Notes: generated by a model from the letters alone, not told the origin. 64,000 bases of DNA from Actinomadura sp. DC4 (GCF_030406325.1 NZ_JAUEQY010000003.1:372001-436000); one strand, 5' to 3'. Numbered from the stretch's first letter, positions 15,361 to 24,992 are shown. Numbers and translations are program-made.

Positions 15361-17616
15361 TCACTCGTTCCTCGCGGTCTCGGGGCCGGTGATCCGTCTC
15401 AGCAGCGGGAGTGTGCAGGCGATGACTCCCAGGGAGGCGGCGATCCCGAGCAGGGTCGTGACGTAGTACGCGGCTCCCGGCGCCCGGAGCGAGTAGTCCA
15501 GCTGGGATTCGAGGAACAGGTGCGCGGCCAGGAATCCGCTGCCGATCGCGACCACCGCGACCGCCAGCAGTGGCACCGTGGTCTCCAGTGCCACCACGCG
15601 TCGGAGGGTGCCCAGTGACACGCCGGTCAGGCGGAGCAGGCTGAACGGGCGCTTTCGGTCGTTCAGCCCCGCGACCACGCTCACCGCCAGGCTGCAGCCC
15701 GCGATGCACAGGCTCACCAGGATCACGACGTCGGCCAGCTTCTTGTAGCCGTTCAGCAGCTTGGCGGCCTCGGCGTCCGCTTGGCTCTCCGCGAGGGTGG
15801 CCGGTGAGTCCCGGCCCGGGAAGGTGGTCGTCAGGGCGGTTCTGACCTGCTCGACGGCCTGCCGCGACCCGTCCGTACGCACCATGATCATCTGGACCGG
15901 CAGGCCCCTCAGACGTGCGGCCGAGATGGGGGCCGCGGGCCAGGCCGGCGGTATGACGTCGGACCGCCGGTCGTACGCGAGGAGCGGTGAGACCGACGCC
16001 GCGTGCGCCCCGGCGGCGCAGTGGCCGAAGCCCGGTACGGTGGCCAGCTCGTCGCACGACACCAGCCCGGCCACGACCGGCTCGGGGCCGCCGAGCCGGA
16101 GTGTCGTGCCCAGCGGGTTCGTGTGGACCAGGGTCACGCCGGAGACGCCCCGCATCGAGCGCAGGGAGGCCAGGACCGCGTCCGGCACCGGCGCCACGTG
16201 CGCCCTCGGTACGCCCATGACCTTCGTCCAGCCGTCGGAGAAGTCCGACACCAGCGTCGATCGCGCCGTCGCGTCACCGGTCGGCTCGCTGCGTTCGGCG
16301 ACGAAGGTCGTGATCACGCCGACGGCCGTGCTGGTCACGAAGAGGGCGAGGACGAGCCCGCTGATGGCGCGGAAGGCGGCGCGCGGATCGTCCGAGAGCC
16401 GTCGCGCGGCGATGAGGGTCGCGGGGCGGCCGGCGCGCCGGGCCAGGACGCGGGAACCGGTCATGGTGAGCCACGGGCCGGCGATGATCAGGCCCGCCAT
16501 CATCAGGAGGATCCCGGTGAGGTACGCCTCGGTCTGGCCGCTCGTCGTGGTGGGGCGCCGGCCGACGAAGTAGGTCAGCTCGGCGACGCCCGCGACCAGC
16601 GGGATCAGCCGGTACGCACGCGGCGGGCGCGCGGTGACGCGCCGGCTCACGCCCAGCGGGGAGATCCGTACGCGCCGCAGTGCGACGCGCGCCGCGACCA
16701 CCGCCGCGAGCGGGACCCCGAGCGCGACCGCGAGGACGTCCGCCACCCCGAGCGACATGTCGCCCGGGAAGAACGGCTCGCCCGTGAAGGGCAGCGCCGC
16801 GAGCGGGGTGCGGAACAGGAAGAACAGTGCGAATCCGACGGCCGTGCCCACGACGGCCGCAACCGTCGACTCGACCGCCGAGACCACCGATACCTGCCGG
16901 GGCGTCGCGCCGATCAGGCGCATCGCGGCGAAGCGCTGCTCACGGCGCGCGGCGGCGAGGCGGGTCGCCGTGCCGATGAAGATGAGGACGGGGAAGAGCA
17001 GCGCCGCCGACGTGACGGACAGGATGAGGTCGATGCCGTTCGCGTTGGTGCCGACCCGGCACTCCGAACAGTGGTCCGGCGACGCGGTCGCGATGGCGGT
17101 CACCCGGACCGCGCCGGGCGTACGCGAAAGCTCCGCGGCGGTGTGGCCGACGACGACGATCAGGGAGTCGGGCGCGGGGAGGGCGGCCGGGCCGATCGTG
17201 CCGATCCGGCCACCGGGATAGCGGGCGCCGAGCTCGGCGGCCGGGGCCGTGCGCAGGAGTGCGCTCAGCGCGGGCGACGCGTAGTACTCACCTGGGCCGG
17301 GCAGGCGTGGGATGCCGGGTGGTATCGGTGAGCGGGGGCCGGTGGCGGCGACGTCGACCCGCGTGATGGTCCTCCCGCGGTAGTGGTCGAAGTCGAGCGT
17401 GCCCCAGAGCGGGTCCGGCGAGGGCGCGGCGTCGGAGTGGGCGATGCCCGAGTTGAGCCAGGCGTACCGGGCGTTCTGCGCGTTGACCGCGTTCATGCCC
17501 GCGAGGGTGACGAGGAGCAGGCCGACGCCCAGCGCCACGGCGGCGGCGGTGACGACCAGGCGTACGGCCGCCTCCCGCCCGCCGCGCAGGGTGAGGCGGA
17601 GCCCGAAGCCGATCAC
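15361..17616 (-). CDS. FtsX-like ABC transporter permease
   Basis: The 751-residue membrane protein has an N-terminal TM anchor, a large extracytoplasmic loop (about 45-190), a first FtsX core with three TM segments (about 200-320), further TM segments near 340-420, a second large loop, and a final FtsX core (about 625-745). The duplicated core matches MacB/LolC-like export or mechanotransmission permeases. The start overlaps the upstream ATPase stop by four bases. With that ATPase and the PadR gene it forms a three-gene operon. The substrate is unknown; such systems often handle peptides or lipids. Confidence 0.9.
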   Translation of the reverse strand: MIGFGLRLTLRGGREAAVRLVVTAAAVALGVGLLLVTLAGMNAVNAQNARYAWLNSGIAHSDAAPSPDPLWGTLDFDHYRGRTITRVDVAATGPRSPIPPGIPRLPGPGEYYASPALSALLRTAPAAELGARYPGGRIGTIGPAALPAPDSLIVVVGHTAAELSRTPGAVRVTAIATASPDHCSECRVGTNANGIDLILSVTSAALLFPVLIFIGTATRLAAARREQRFAAMRLIGATPRQVSVVSAVESTVAAVVGTAVGFALFFLFRTPLAALPFTGEPFFPGDMSLGVADVLAVALGVPLAAVVAARVALRRVRISPLGVSRRVTARPPRAYRLIPLVAGVAELTYFVGRRPTTTSGQTEAYLTGILLMMAGLIIAGPWLTMTGSRVLARRAGRPATLIAARRLSDDPRAAFRAISGLVLALFVTSTAVGVITTFVAERSEPTGDATARSTLVSDFSDGWTKVMGVPRAHVAPVPDAVLASLRSMRGVSGVTLVHTNPLGTTLRLGGPEPVVAGLVSCDELATVPGFGHCAAGAHAASVSPLLAYDRRSDVIPPAWPAAPISAARLRGLPVQMIMVRTDGSRQAVEQVRTALTTTFPGRDSPATLAESQADAEAAKLLNGYKKLADVVILVSLCIAGCSLAVSVVAGLNDRKRPFSLLRLTGVSLGTLRRVVALETTVPLLAVAVVAIGSGFLAAHLFLESQLDYSLRAPGAAYYVTTLLGIAASLGVIACTLPLLRRITGPETARNE

Positions 17617-18299
17617 GGAGTCGTCCGTACGGGTGAGAACGAGCTGGCCTTGCCGTCGCGGACGATGACCTCGCGGTCGGCGTACGCGGCCACGCGGGGC
17701 TCGTGGGTGACGACGATGACGGTCGTGCCCTGCTCGCGGGCGGCGTCGACCAGCAGGTCCATGACGTGCTCGCCGGTGAGGGAGTCGAGCGAGCCGGTGG
17801 GTTCGTCCGCGAAGAGGATCTCGGGGCGGGCGACCAGGCCGCGCGCGAGCGCGACCCGCTGGGCCTGCCCGCCGGACAGCTCGCCGGACCGGCGCTTTTC
17901 CAGCCCTTCCAGGTCGAGCCGCTCGAACCAGGTGCCCGCCTCTTTCAGCGCCGCCGCCCGCCGGGTGCCGCCGAGCAGCAGGGGCAGTGCGATGTTCTCC
18001 TCGGCGGTGAGCTCGGGGACGAGCTGACCGAACTGGAAGACGAACCCGAACCGGTCGCGGCGCAGCGCGCTGCGGTCGGCCTCGCCGAGGGTGTCGAGGC
18101 GGCGCCCCTCGAAACGGATCTCGCCCGCGTCGGGCGTGAGGATGCCGGCCAGGCAGTGCAGCAGCGTGGTCTTTCCCGAGCCACTGGGGCCCATGATCGC
18201 CAGGATCTCCCCGGCGGCCACCGACAGGCTCGCGCCCTGGAGTGCGGGGGTCCGGCCGAAGGACAGGACGACGTCGTCGGCCTCGATGAGGGCGCTCAT
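17613..18299 (-). CDS. ABC transporter ATP-binding protein (MacB/LolD type)
   Basis: The 228-residue ATPase is taken from the ATG at 18299 ([15 protein letters not shown]), which overlaps the PadR stop as ATGA. It shows Walker A GPSGSGKTT, a Q-loop in FVFQFGQL, signature LSGGQAQR, Walker B ILFADEPTGSLD and the H-loop VVTHEP. It powers the FtsX-like permease encoded immediately downstream. Upstream in-frame codons lie inside padR and are not needed. Confidence 0.92.
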   Translation of the reverse strand: MSALIEADDVVLSFGRTPALQGASLSVAAGEILAIMGPSGSGKTTLLHCLAGILTPDAGEIRFEGRRLDTLGEADRSALRRDRFGFVFQFGQLVPELTAEENIALPLLLGGTRRAAALKEAGTWFERLDLEGLEKRRSGELSGGQAQRVALARGLVARPEILFADEPTGSLDSLTGEHVMDLLVDAAREQGTTVIVVTHEPRVAAYADREVIVRDGKASSFSPVRTTP

Positions 18300-18820
18300 G
18301 ACCGCACGACCTCGGCGAGGGCGTCGAGACGGGCGGCCGTCAGGTCGATCCACCGCAGGTCGGACTCCAGGTGGAACAGGCCGTGGTCGGCGAGGAGCGC
18401 GTCGACCAGGCCGCCGCTGCGTTTCGTCTCGGTCAGCTCGCGCATGCGCTGGAGGTGGGCGGCGCGCTGCGCGTCGAGATAGTGCCCGGCGTCGCGGTCC
18501 AGCATCAGCGCGAGCACGACCTTGGCGAACAGGACCGTCTGCAGGTGGGGCTCGGCCTCGACCGGCTCGGCGAGCCAGGTCTCGAACTCGGTCGCCCCCT
18601 GGTCGGTGATGACGTAGCGCTTGCGGTCGGGCCCGGCGCCGGCCTCGGACTCGCCGACCACGACCTTTCCCGCCTTGGCCAGCCGGCCGAGGGTGGCGTA
18701 GACCTGGCCGAACGACAGCGGTCTGCCGCGGCCGAAGAAGGCGTCGTAGTCGCGTTTGAGGTCATAGCCGTGGCTCGGCTCTCGTTCGAGCAGGCCGAGG
18801 AGGGTGAGGGGGACGCTCAT
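18296..18820 (-). CDS. PadR-family transcriptional regulator
   Basis: The 174-residue protein starts [21 protein letters not shown], the classic PadR N-terminus. The winged helix spans about 1-85 ([19 protein letters not shown]), and a helical C-terminal dimerisation arm follows (about 95-174). It is the first gene of an operon with an ABC ATPase and permease, so it probably represses that transporter and is released by a transported compound. A palindrome lies just upstream. Confidence 0.92.
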   Translation of the reverse strand: MSVPLTLLGLLEREPSHGYDLKRDYDAFFGRGRPLSFGQVYATLGRLAKAGKVVVGESEAGAGPDRKRYVITDQGATEFETWLAEPVEAEPHLQTVLFAKVVLALMLDRDAGHYLDAQRAAHLQRMRELTETKRSGGLVDALLADHGLFHLESDLRWIDLTAARLDALAEVVRS

Positions 18821-18828
18821 GGCCGAAC

Positions 18829-18845
18829 TATACGCACAGCGTATA
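18829..18845. promoter_or_regulatory. PadR operator
   Basis: TATACGC, ACA and GCGTATA form a 7-base inverted repeat nine bases upstream of the padR ATG. Two further TATACG half-sites follow at about 18842 and 18855. Position and symmetry fit autorepression of the padR-ABC operon. Confidence 0.65.
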
Positions 18846-18931
18846 CGCGCCGTCTATACGCTCAGCGTCGTGAGCCACTCGGGTGGATTGGCCCTGGTGT
18901 CGTGGTCACGTGCGGTCGAAGGATGGGATCC

Positions 18932-19258
18932 ATGACCACACGACCCGTGTCCATCGAAGACGTGATCGCGACACTGCCGGGCCCCTGGCAGCAGCGCGAC
19001 CTGGTGACGGCGAACGACGCCGTCGTCCGCATCGCCCGGTTCGAGGGCGAGTTCCCCTGGCACGAGCACGACGAGGACGAGCTCTTCCTCTGCTGGGACG
19101 GGAGCTTCGTCATCGAGCTGGCGGACCGAGAGCCCGTCACGCTCAAGGCGGGCGAGCTCTTCGTCGTCCCCCGGCACACGCGTCACCGGCCGGTGGCCGA
19201 GCACCCCGCCCACGCCCTCATGCTCGAACGTCCGGAGACCCAGCAGTACGGGAACTAG
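18932..19258 (+). CDS. Cupin-domain protein (108 aa)
   Basis: The start [15 protein letters not shown] at 18932 is chosen because AAGGA lies a suitable distance upstream; an ATG at 18923 would add three residues. It is a single cupin barrel: motif 1 is [17 protein letters not shown], with metal ligands His, His and Glu. Motif 2 is [12 protein letters not shown]. Such proteins bind a divalent metal, but whether it is enzymatic is unknown. It is convergent with, and overlaps by four bases, the secreted hydrolase gene. Confidence 0.85.
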   Translation: MTTRPVSIEDVIATLPGPWQQRDLVTANDAVVRIARFEGEFPWHEHDEDELFLCWDGSFVIELADREPVTLKAGELFVVPRHTRHRPVAEHPAHALMLERPETQQYGN

Positions 19259-20334
19259 CGTCCTGTTCGTCCGACGGAGTTCAGCCACCGGTTCGCGTAC
19301 GCGAACCACTCGGGCGCGGCATTGTGCAGGTTGGTGTCGTGCCCGGAGTCGAAGACGAAGGCGTCGACGCGCGGAGCGGAGGAGTAGTCGGGCAGCTCCC
19401 GGTCGAGGACGGCCTGCGAGGTCGCGCATGACAGTCCCGGCGTCACCTCGTTGCAGCCCAGGGCGTCCTCCCGCCCGGTGACGAGGAGCACCGGTACCGC
19501 GATGGCCTGGCTGTACTTCGGGTCCCTGGCCAGCGCCAGCGTCGTGGTCAGGCCGGTGGTGCCGGTGTCCATGCCGATCTCCTCGTCCCGCTGGAGCACG
19601 CTCGGGTTCACCAGACCGGTGTCGTAGAACAGGCTGCGCGGCAGCACGGTGAGGTATCCGGCGGGCAGCGTGGCGAACCTGCTCTGGGTCGCGGCGGCGA
19701 TGTAGTGCGCGCGGAGCTCGTTCACGAAGTCCGGGTCCGTGACGTGCAGGAAGTCGGCGAGCATCACGGCGTTCACGTCGCCGTACGTGCCGGCTTCGAC
19801 CATCCACACCCCGGCGCCCATCGAGTGCCCGGCGCCGATCACCCGGCGGAACCGCGTGTGGGCACGGCCGATCCCGCCGGAGCGGAGTTCGCCCACGAGC
19901 TGATGAACCGTGTAGGCCAGGTTCGTGAAGGTCACCTGGTCCGGATCCGGGTGGTCGGAGGCGCCGGAGCCGAGCTCGTCGATGACGAACGTCGTACGGC
20001 CCTGCCGGGTCGTGGCGCGGATGTAGTCGAGCCGGTCGATCCCCAGACCCATCCAGTACAGATGGTTGTAGGAGAACCCGGGCAGGAGGAACTGCACCTC
20101 GCCGCCGCGCGGGTCGCGTGGGCCGCACAGCCAGCCGGCCACCCGGTACGACCCGGGGTCCGCCGCGGTCAGGCGCACCGAGGTGGTCGTACGCTCACAG
20201 CCGTCCCGGCGGGCGATCGCGGCCGCCGAGAGGCTCGGTCCGCCGTCGCGTACGTGGTCCGCCCGAGCCGCCGGGGCGGCGAGGACGCCGGCGGCGACCC
20301 CCGCCACCAGCGCCAAGGTCGCTCTTTTCAGCAT
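19255..20334 (-). CDS. Secreted alpha/beta hydrolase
   Basis: The 359-residue protein begins with a Sec signal peptide ([20 protein letters not shown], cleavage near ARA-D at about 26). The alpha/beta-hydrolase fold shows the nucleophile elbow GAGHSMGAG (Ser about 173), an acid-loop TGREDALG and the catalytic His in DSGHDTNLH. Disulfide-prone Cys pairs are present. It is a probable extracellular esterase or lipase-like enzyme; the substrate is unknown. The 3' end overlaps the cupin gene tail to tail. Confidence 0.85.
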   Translation of the reverse strand: MLKRATLALVAGVAAGVLAAPAARADHVRDGGPSLSAAAIARRDGCERTTTSVRLTAADPGSYRVAGWLCGPRDPRGGEVQFLLPGFSYNHLYWMGLGIDRLDYIRATTRQGRTTFVIDELGSGASDHPDPDQVTFTNLAYTVHQLVGELRSGGIGRAHTRFRRVIGAGHSMGAGVWMVEAGTYGDVNAVMLADFLHVTDPDFVNELRAHYIAAATQSRFATLPAGYLTVLPRSLFYDTGLVNPSVLQRDEEIGMDTGTTGLTTTLALARDPKYSQAIAVPVLLVTGREDALGCNEVTPGLSCATSQAVLDRELPDYSSAPRVDAFVFDSGHDTNLHNAAPEWFAYANRWLNSVGRTGR

Positions 20335-20412
20335 GTCGCTCCTTCACCCAGGAGAGCGGCCAACGGACGCAGGTGTGACGTGAGGCCGCTTCCGGGGAAA
20401 GAGTGACATGGA

Positions 20413-20469
20413 CTTGTCCGAAATACCATTAACGGAAGATCAAAACCCATTCCGTTAAGAACGGACAAG
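20413..20469. repeat. Nested inverted repeats in a low-GC intergenic gap
   Basis: Outer arms CTTGTCCG (20413-20420) and CGGACAAG (20462-20469) enclose inner arms TTAACGGA (20429-20436) and TCCGTTAA (20451-20458). All arms are perfect. The gap is AT-rich compared with its surroundings. It could be a cruciform operator for the hydrolase gene, or a terminator region for the leftward operon ending at 20507. Confidence 0.55.
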
Positions 20470-20506
20470 AGGCCAGAAACAGGAATCTCGTGGACAAAAC
20501 GCCTGG

Positions 20507-21412
20507 CTAGAAGAGGGCCAGTGCCTTGAGGACGAAGGCGCGGTCCTTCGCCTTCTCCTCCTCCGTCAGGTCCTCGTACGCCAGTCGCTGATCCAGTGGG
20601 GCGAGTTCGCCGTTGCGGTCCAGCCAGGCATCGTGCACGTTCTTGCTGGCCGACTCGATGAACTCAGGGCTCCTCACGTCGGCACCCTGCCGTTTTCCCT
20701 CGTAGATCGACCTGACCGCGACGTCCGCCGACGCCTTGTTGTTCTGCTGCCAGTCCGCGGGCAGGTCGCGATAGCGGGTGTTGGCGACGTCGACCCGATC
20801 AGTGCCATGCGCTCGGATCCATTTTTGGTCGACGGTCGTCTTGGGCCGGGGTTCGTAGCCTCCGCCGGGCAGCTTGCGTGAGGCTCGCCAGTCCTCGTGG
20901 AAGCTGCTCGCCACGGCGTCCACCTTCTTGGCGATCTGCCGGTCCGTCAGACGCGTGAAGATGAGGCCGATTCGCTGCATCGCGGCGCGGATCATGGCGG
21001 TGATCCGCTGCGCCATGGCGACCAGGCGGGGCAGGAGTTCGGGGAAGAAGGCGAAGGCGATCCCGGCGGCGACGGCGAGCGCGCCGAGGGTCGCCGCCGC
21101 CCACTCGACCACCTGCCGCGCCGTACGCAGGACGCCGCCGTTGGCGGCGAAGTGGCCGGCGATGTCGGACGGGTGTACGAGCGCGCCGCCGGGGCCGGTC
21201 AGGCTCGCGTTCACCGCGTCGGCGGCGGGGCCCTCGTTGACACCGGCGAGCCGGTACGCGTGCGCGGCGTCCGTGGCGTGTTGCTCGTGAAAGGTGCCCG
21301 CGCCGTCGACGGCGGCGATGTGGTCGTCGAGGGCGTTCAGGTCCGGCAGCGGGGGGACTCCGAGAATGGCGAGACCGGCGACGACGTACGGGTCGCTCAT
21401 CAGGCCGCTCAC
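20507..21412 (-). CDS. WXG-like N-terminus, TM segment and RyR-like C-terminal region (301 aa)
   Basis: The start is GTG at 21412, overlapping the upstream stop as GTGA. Residues about 1-100 are Ala-rich helical and resemble secreted ESX/LXG-type N-termini. A hydrophobic helix lies at about 103-125 (ATLGALAVAAGIAFAFF). The C-terminal half has two segments that resemble ryanodine-receptor (RyR) repeat domains: FHEDWRASRKLPGG with YRDLPADWQQNN, and NVHDAWLDRN with LAYEDLTEEEKAKDR. Bacterial RyR-like domains are thought to sense nucleotide-type ligands in conflict systems. The resemblance is by eye and the function is unknown. It is last in a five-gene operon with sbcDC. Confidence 0.6.
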   Translation of the reverse strand: MSGLMSDPYVVAGLAILGVPPLPDLNALDDHIAAVDGAGTFHEQHATDAAHAYRLAGVNEGPAADAVNASLTGPGGALVHPSDIAGHFAANGGVLRTARQVVEWAAATLGALAVAAGIAFAFFPELLPRLVAMAQRITAMIRAAMQRIGLIFTRLTDRQIAKKVDAVASSFHEDWRASRKLPGGGYEPRPKTTVDQKWIRAHGTDRVDVANTRYRDLPADWQQNNKASADVAVRSIYEGKRQGADVRSPEFIESASKNVHDAWLDRNGELAPLDQRLAYEDLTEEEKAKDRAFVLKALALF

Positions 21413-21714
21413 GCCTGGACACGACCGGTGTTGATGTCCTCGGTCTCCCGGTTGCGGCCGGCCATGACGGCCTGGCCCTCGCCGGCGTCGCGGGTCGCCG
21501 TGCCCAGTTGCTCACAGCCCTGCAACAGCGCGTTCCTGGACTCCAGATAAGGGCCCGCGAACTCCGCGTACGGCAATGGCGATTGTTCCGGCCACTGGCT
21601 GCGCAGCCGTTCGACGAAGCGCGCGTAATCGCTGGCCAGCGTCTGGAAGGAACGGCCGGAGGAAGCGCGCCCCTCGGCGTCGATGACGATCCGCTCATCC
21701 ATGGGGATCATCAT
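21409..21714 (-). CDS. WXG100/ESX-like small helical protein (101 aa)
   Basis: The protein has a helical core (SFQTLASDYARFVERLRSQW, then YLESRNALLQGCEQLGTATRD) with a turn at QSPLPYAEF, like actinomycete ESX-associated small proteins. It lacks a strict WXG but has RSQWPEQ at the turn. The start overlaps the preceding gene (ATGA) and the stop overlaps the following gene (GTGA), so the three are tightly coupled. No signal peptide is present. Confidence 0.55.
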   Translation of the reverse strand: MMIPMDERIVIDAEGRASSGRSFQTLASDYARFVERLRSQWPEQSPLPYAEFAGPYLESRNALLQGCEQLGTATRDAGEGQAVMAGRNRETEDINTGRVQA

Positions 21715-22019
21715 TCCAATCGCCGCAGTGCCTCGTCGAGCGTCGAGGTCAGATGACCGAAGGCGCGCTCGGCCTGGACCTCCATCTCGTCCAGCCGCCG
21801 GACCATCGTGTCGAGTCCCTCGCGCGCGCCTTCCCCGGTCTTGTCACGCTGATCCTGCTGGGCCGCGCGTACGGCCGACACGATGTGCTCGGCCAGCGCC
21901 TCGGAGCCCAGGCGCAGCGCCCGCGGGCTCAGCCGCAGGCCTTCCAGCAGCCCGTCGGCCCCGATGTCGGCGGTCACCAGGCCGTCCAGAGACCGTTCGT
22001 CAGCCGATTTTCCGCCCAT
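21711..22019 (-). CDS. YbaB/EbfC-family-like protein (102 aa)
   Basis: The segment DGLLEGLRLSPRALRLGSEALAEHIVSAVRAAQQDQ resembles the dimer core of YbaB/EbfC nucleoid-associated proteins, as found next to WXG-like genes in actinomycetes. The C-terminal half is a long amphipathic helix (MVRRLDEMEVQAERAFGHL). It starts three bases after the sbcC stop, hence the same transcript. DNA binding is inferred from the family only. Confidence 0.6.
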   Translation of the reverse strand: MGGKSADERSLDGLVTADIGADGLLEGLRLSPRALRLGSEALAEHIVSAVRAAQQDQRDKTGEGAREGLDTMVRRLDEMEVQAERAFGHLTSTLDEALRRLE

Positions 22020-22022
22020 CGG

Positions 22023-24992
22023 TCAGGTGCTGACGGTGAGGGACGAGCCGGTCCTGGTCTTGCCCACGCGGAGCTGGGCGGGGATGCGGGTGCGGAGTTC
22101 GGCCACGTGGCTGACGATGCCGACGGCCCGGCCTCCGTCGCGCAGGGCGTCGAGCACCTCCATGACCTCGTCCAGGGTGTCCTCGTCCAGTGTGCCGAAG
22201 CCCTCGTCCACGAAGAGGGTGCCGATCTCGGTGCCGCCGGCCTCCGTGGTGACCACGTCGGCCAGGCCCAGCGCCAGGGCCAGGGACGTGATGAACGTTT
22301 CTCCGCCCGACAGCGTGCCCGGCTCGCGGTGGCGGCCCGTCCAGCCGTCGATGACGCGCAGGCCCAGGCCACCGGTGCCGTGGCGGCCGCGCTCGCCGGC
22401 CGTACGGTCCACCGTGTGTTCGAGGGAGTAGCGGGTGCCCGACATCCGGGCCAGGCGTTCGTTCGCGGCGGCCACGACCTGTTCGAGGCGTGCGGCCAGG
22501 ACGTAGGCGGACAGGCGCATCCGCGTGCGGTTCGCGGTCGGGTCGCCGGACGTCAGGGCGGCGACGCGTACGGCCAGGGCGTGGCGGCCGGCGGCGGGGC
22601 GCCAGTCGGCGGCGCGGGCGCTCAGCTCGTGCGCCAGCCTGGTCAGGCGGTCGCGGCGCTTGCGCAAGCGGTCCAGCGCCGAGCCCACGGTCTGGTGACG
22701 CTCCTCGGCCTGGGCCAGGTCGGCCTCTGTCGCGGGCAGGTCGGGGGCCGGCTGGGCGGCCGCGGCGGTGAGCTCGGGGTCTTCGAGCAGCTCGGCGACC
22801 CTGGCCTCCTCGTCGTCCAGGGTCTTGGCCCTGCGCAGCAGGTCCTCGCGGGCGGGCTCGGCCAGGGCGGCGGCCTGGGCGTCTCCGGCCGTCGCGAAGC
22901 CCTCGGCGGTCGCCGCGTCGCCGGCCTCGGCCCATGACGTACTGGCGTCCCCGGCGGCGGCGCGAAGCTGGTCGATCGCGATGGCCGTGTCGCGGAGCAG
23001 GTCGGCCTCCCGTCCGAGGCGGCGGATGCGCGCCTCCAGGGTCGGGTCGCCGCCGCGTGCCGCGTCGATGCGCGCGCCCAGACGCCCGGTCTCCTCGGTG
23101 AGGGCGTCGCGGTGCGTGAGGTTGGCGGCCAAAGCGGTCTGGAGCTCACCGTGGCGGTCGCGGGCGTCCTCGAACTCCGCGTCGACCTGCCGCATCTCCT
23201 CCTCGGCGCGGTCGATGTCGTCCTCGGCGCCGGCCATCGCGGTCAGCTCGTCCTGGGCGGCGGCCAGCTCGGCCGCCAGGTCCGCCTCGCTCGCCTCCCC
23301 TGCCCGCTCGGCGGCGGCCGTCAGCTCGGCGGTCAGCCTGCTGACGCGGCTGCCCGTCTCCTCACGTCGCGTCAGGACCTCGTCGTACGCGGCCTCGGCG
23401 GCGGCCACGGCCTCCTCACCCGGGCCCTCCTCACCGGCGTGGGCGGGCGAGGGGTGCTCCTCGGACCCGCACACCCGGCAGGGCTCGCCCGGCGCGAGCT
23501 TTTCGGCGAGCGAGGCGGCCATGCCCTCCAGCCGTGCCTGCCGGAGCTCCTGTGCCAGGTCGCGGGCGGCCTGGGCCTCGTCGACGGCCGCGCGATGTGC
23601 GGCCTCGGCCTCGGCCAGCCCGGCCGCCAGCGCGTCGCGCGACCGCGCGGCCTCCAGCCGGGCGGCCGCGGCGTCGACGGCGGCCGCGGCCACCGGCAGC
23701 CCGGCCTTGCGGGCGCGGGCCTCGTCCAGGCGGCTCTGGAGGATCGCGCGGTAGGCCGGGGACTCGGTCAGGAACAGCGCCAGCTCGGCCTCTTTCGTCT
23801 CCAGCGCGTCGGCCTCGTCGGCGGCGGCGCGGAGCTGGTCGTGCAGCGCCGTCAGCCGGACCGCGTCCTCGCGCCGCTGGCCGAGCTCGACGAGTTCGTC
23901 GCGGCGGGCGCGTTCTTCCTTGCGCATGAGGTCGGCGTCGGCGTCGTCGGGCAGCAGGCCGGCGAGCGTGGAGCGGCGGTCCGCGATGACGTCCTTCAGC
24001 TTGTCGTGCTCGGTCGTGCGGGCGGTGGCGACGCGCAGCAGCGGCAGGACGCGGCCGGCCCGCTCGGCGGCGCGCAGCGTGGCGGCGAGCTCTTCGCGCT
24101 CGCCGGCGCGGGCGGCGAGGTCGGCCTGGCGTCGGCGGGCGTCGGCGTGGCGTTCCTGGCGTGCGGCGACCGTACGGGCCTGGGCGGCGGCCTTCTGGGC
24201 GGTCTCACGATCGGCCGCGGTCTCCTTCGCCAGGTCGGCGGTTGCCGCGGCGACGTCTTCGACGTGGCCGGTCAGCTCGGTGGCCCACGCGGCCAGGGCC
24301 GCGGGGTCGAGCTCGGGGCGGGCCGCGCCGGCCGCCTCGGCGGCGCGGTCGGCGACGGACTCGGCCGCCGCCCGCAGGTCGTCGGCCTCGCGCCCGGCCT
24401 CGCGGCGGCGCTCGGACAGCCAGCTCTCGACCTGGGCGAACACCTCGGTGGCGAACAGCTTCTCCAGGACCGCGCGGCGGTCTTCCGCGCCGGCCCGCAG
24501 AAACGCCGCGAAGTCGCCCTGCGGCAGGAGCACGACCTGGCAGAACTGCTCGGCCGACATGCCGAGCAGGTCGGTGACCATCTGCCCGGCCTCGTCGAAC
24601 CGGGTCGACCAGGTCTCCCACTCACCGCCGCGCCACTCCTGCAGCAGGACCTTGGCCTTCTGCTCGGTGGTGCCCTCGCCGCGGAGCTTGGGCCGCTCCC
24701 ACTTGGGCGAACGCGTGACCTTGAAGCGGCGGCCCCGGATCGTCACGTCGAGGACGACCTCGGGAGCGCGGTCGGCCGGCGCGTGCTGACTGCGCAGGTC
24801 CTTGGCGTCGTTGCGGACGCTGGGCACCCGGCCGTACAGGGCGAAACAGACGGCGTCGAGGACGCTCGTCTTGCCGGCACCGGTCGGGCCGTTGATGAGG
24901 AACAGGCCCGCGCCGGACAGCGCCTCGAAGTCGACCCGCTCCGTACCCGCGTAGGGGCCGAAGGCGGTGATCGTCAGATCGTGCAGTCTCAT
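22023..24992 (-). CDS. sbcC: Exonuclease SbcC, SMC-like ATPase subunit
   Basis: The 989-residue protein has an N-terminal ATPase lobe starting MRLHDLTITAFGPYAG, with Walker A GPTGAGKTSVLDAV (about 35-48) and a Q-loop region VVLLPQGDFAAFL. A very long Ala/Glu/Arg-rich coiled coil is interrupted by the zinc hook CRVCGSEEHPSP near the middle. The C-terminal lobe has signature LSGGETF and Walker B GTLFVDEGFGTLD. With SbcD it forms the Mre11-Rad50-type nuclease that opens hairpins and processes DNA ends. Its start overlaps the sbcD stop by four bases. Confidence 0.96.
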   Translation of the reverse strand: MRLHDLTITAFGPYAGTERVDFEALSGAGLFLINGPTGAGKTSVLDAVCFALYGRVPSVRNDAKDLRSQHAPADRAPEVVLDVTIRGRRFKVTRSPKWERPKLRGEGTTEQKAKVLLQEWRGGEWETWSTRFDEAGQMVTDLLGMSAEQFCQVVLLPQGDFAAFLRAGAEDRRAVLEKLFATEVFAQVESWLSERRREAGREADDLRAAAESVADRAAEAAGAARPELDPAALAAWATELTGHVEDVAAATADLAKETAADRETAQKAAAQARTVAARQERHADARRRQADLAARAGEREELAATLRAAERAGRVLPLLRVATARTTEHDKLKDVIADRRSTLAGLLPDDADADLMRKEERARRDELVELGQRREDAVRLTALHDQLRAAADEADALETKEAELALFLTESPAYRAILQSRLDEARARKAGLPVAAAAVDAAAARLEAARSRDALAAGLAEAEAAHRAAVDEAQAARDLAQELRQARLEGMAASLAEKLAPGEPCRVCGSEEHPSPAHAGEEGPGEEAVAAAEAAYDEVLTRREETGSRVSRLTAELTAAAERAGEASEADLAAELAAAQDELTAMAGAEDDIDRAEEEMRQVDAEFEDARDRHGELQTALAANLTHRDALTEETGRLGARIDAARGGDPTLEARIRRLGREADLLRDTAIAIDQLRAAAGDASTSWAEAGDAATAEGFATAGDAQAAALAEPAREDLLRRAKTLDDEEARVAELLEDPELTAAAAQPAPDLPATEADLAQAEERHQTVGSALDRLRKRRDRLTRLAHELSARAADWRPAAGRHALAVRVAALTSGDPTANRTRMRLSAYVLAARLEQVVAAANERLARMSGTRYSLEHTVDRTAGERGRHGTGGLGLRVIDGWTGRHREPGTLSGGETFITSLALALGLADVVTTEAGGTEIGTLFVDEGFGTLDEDTLDEVMEVLDALRDGGRAVGIVSHVAELRTRIPAQLRVGKTRTGSSLTVST

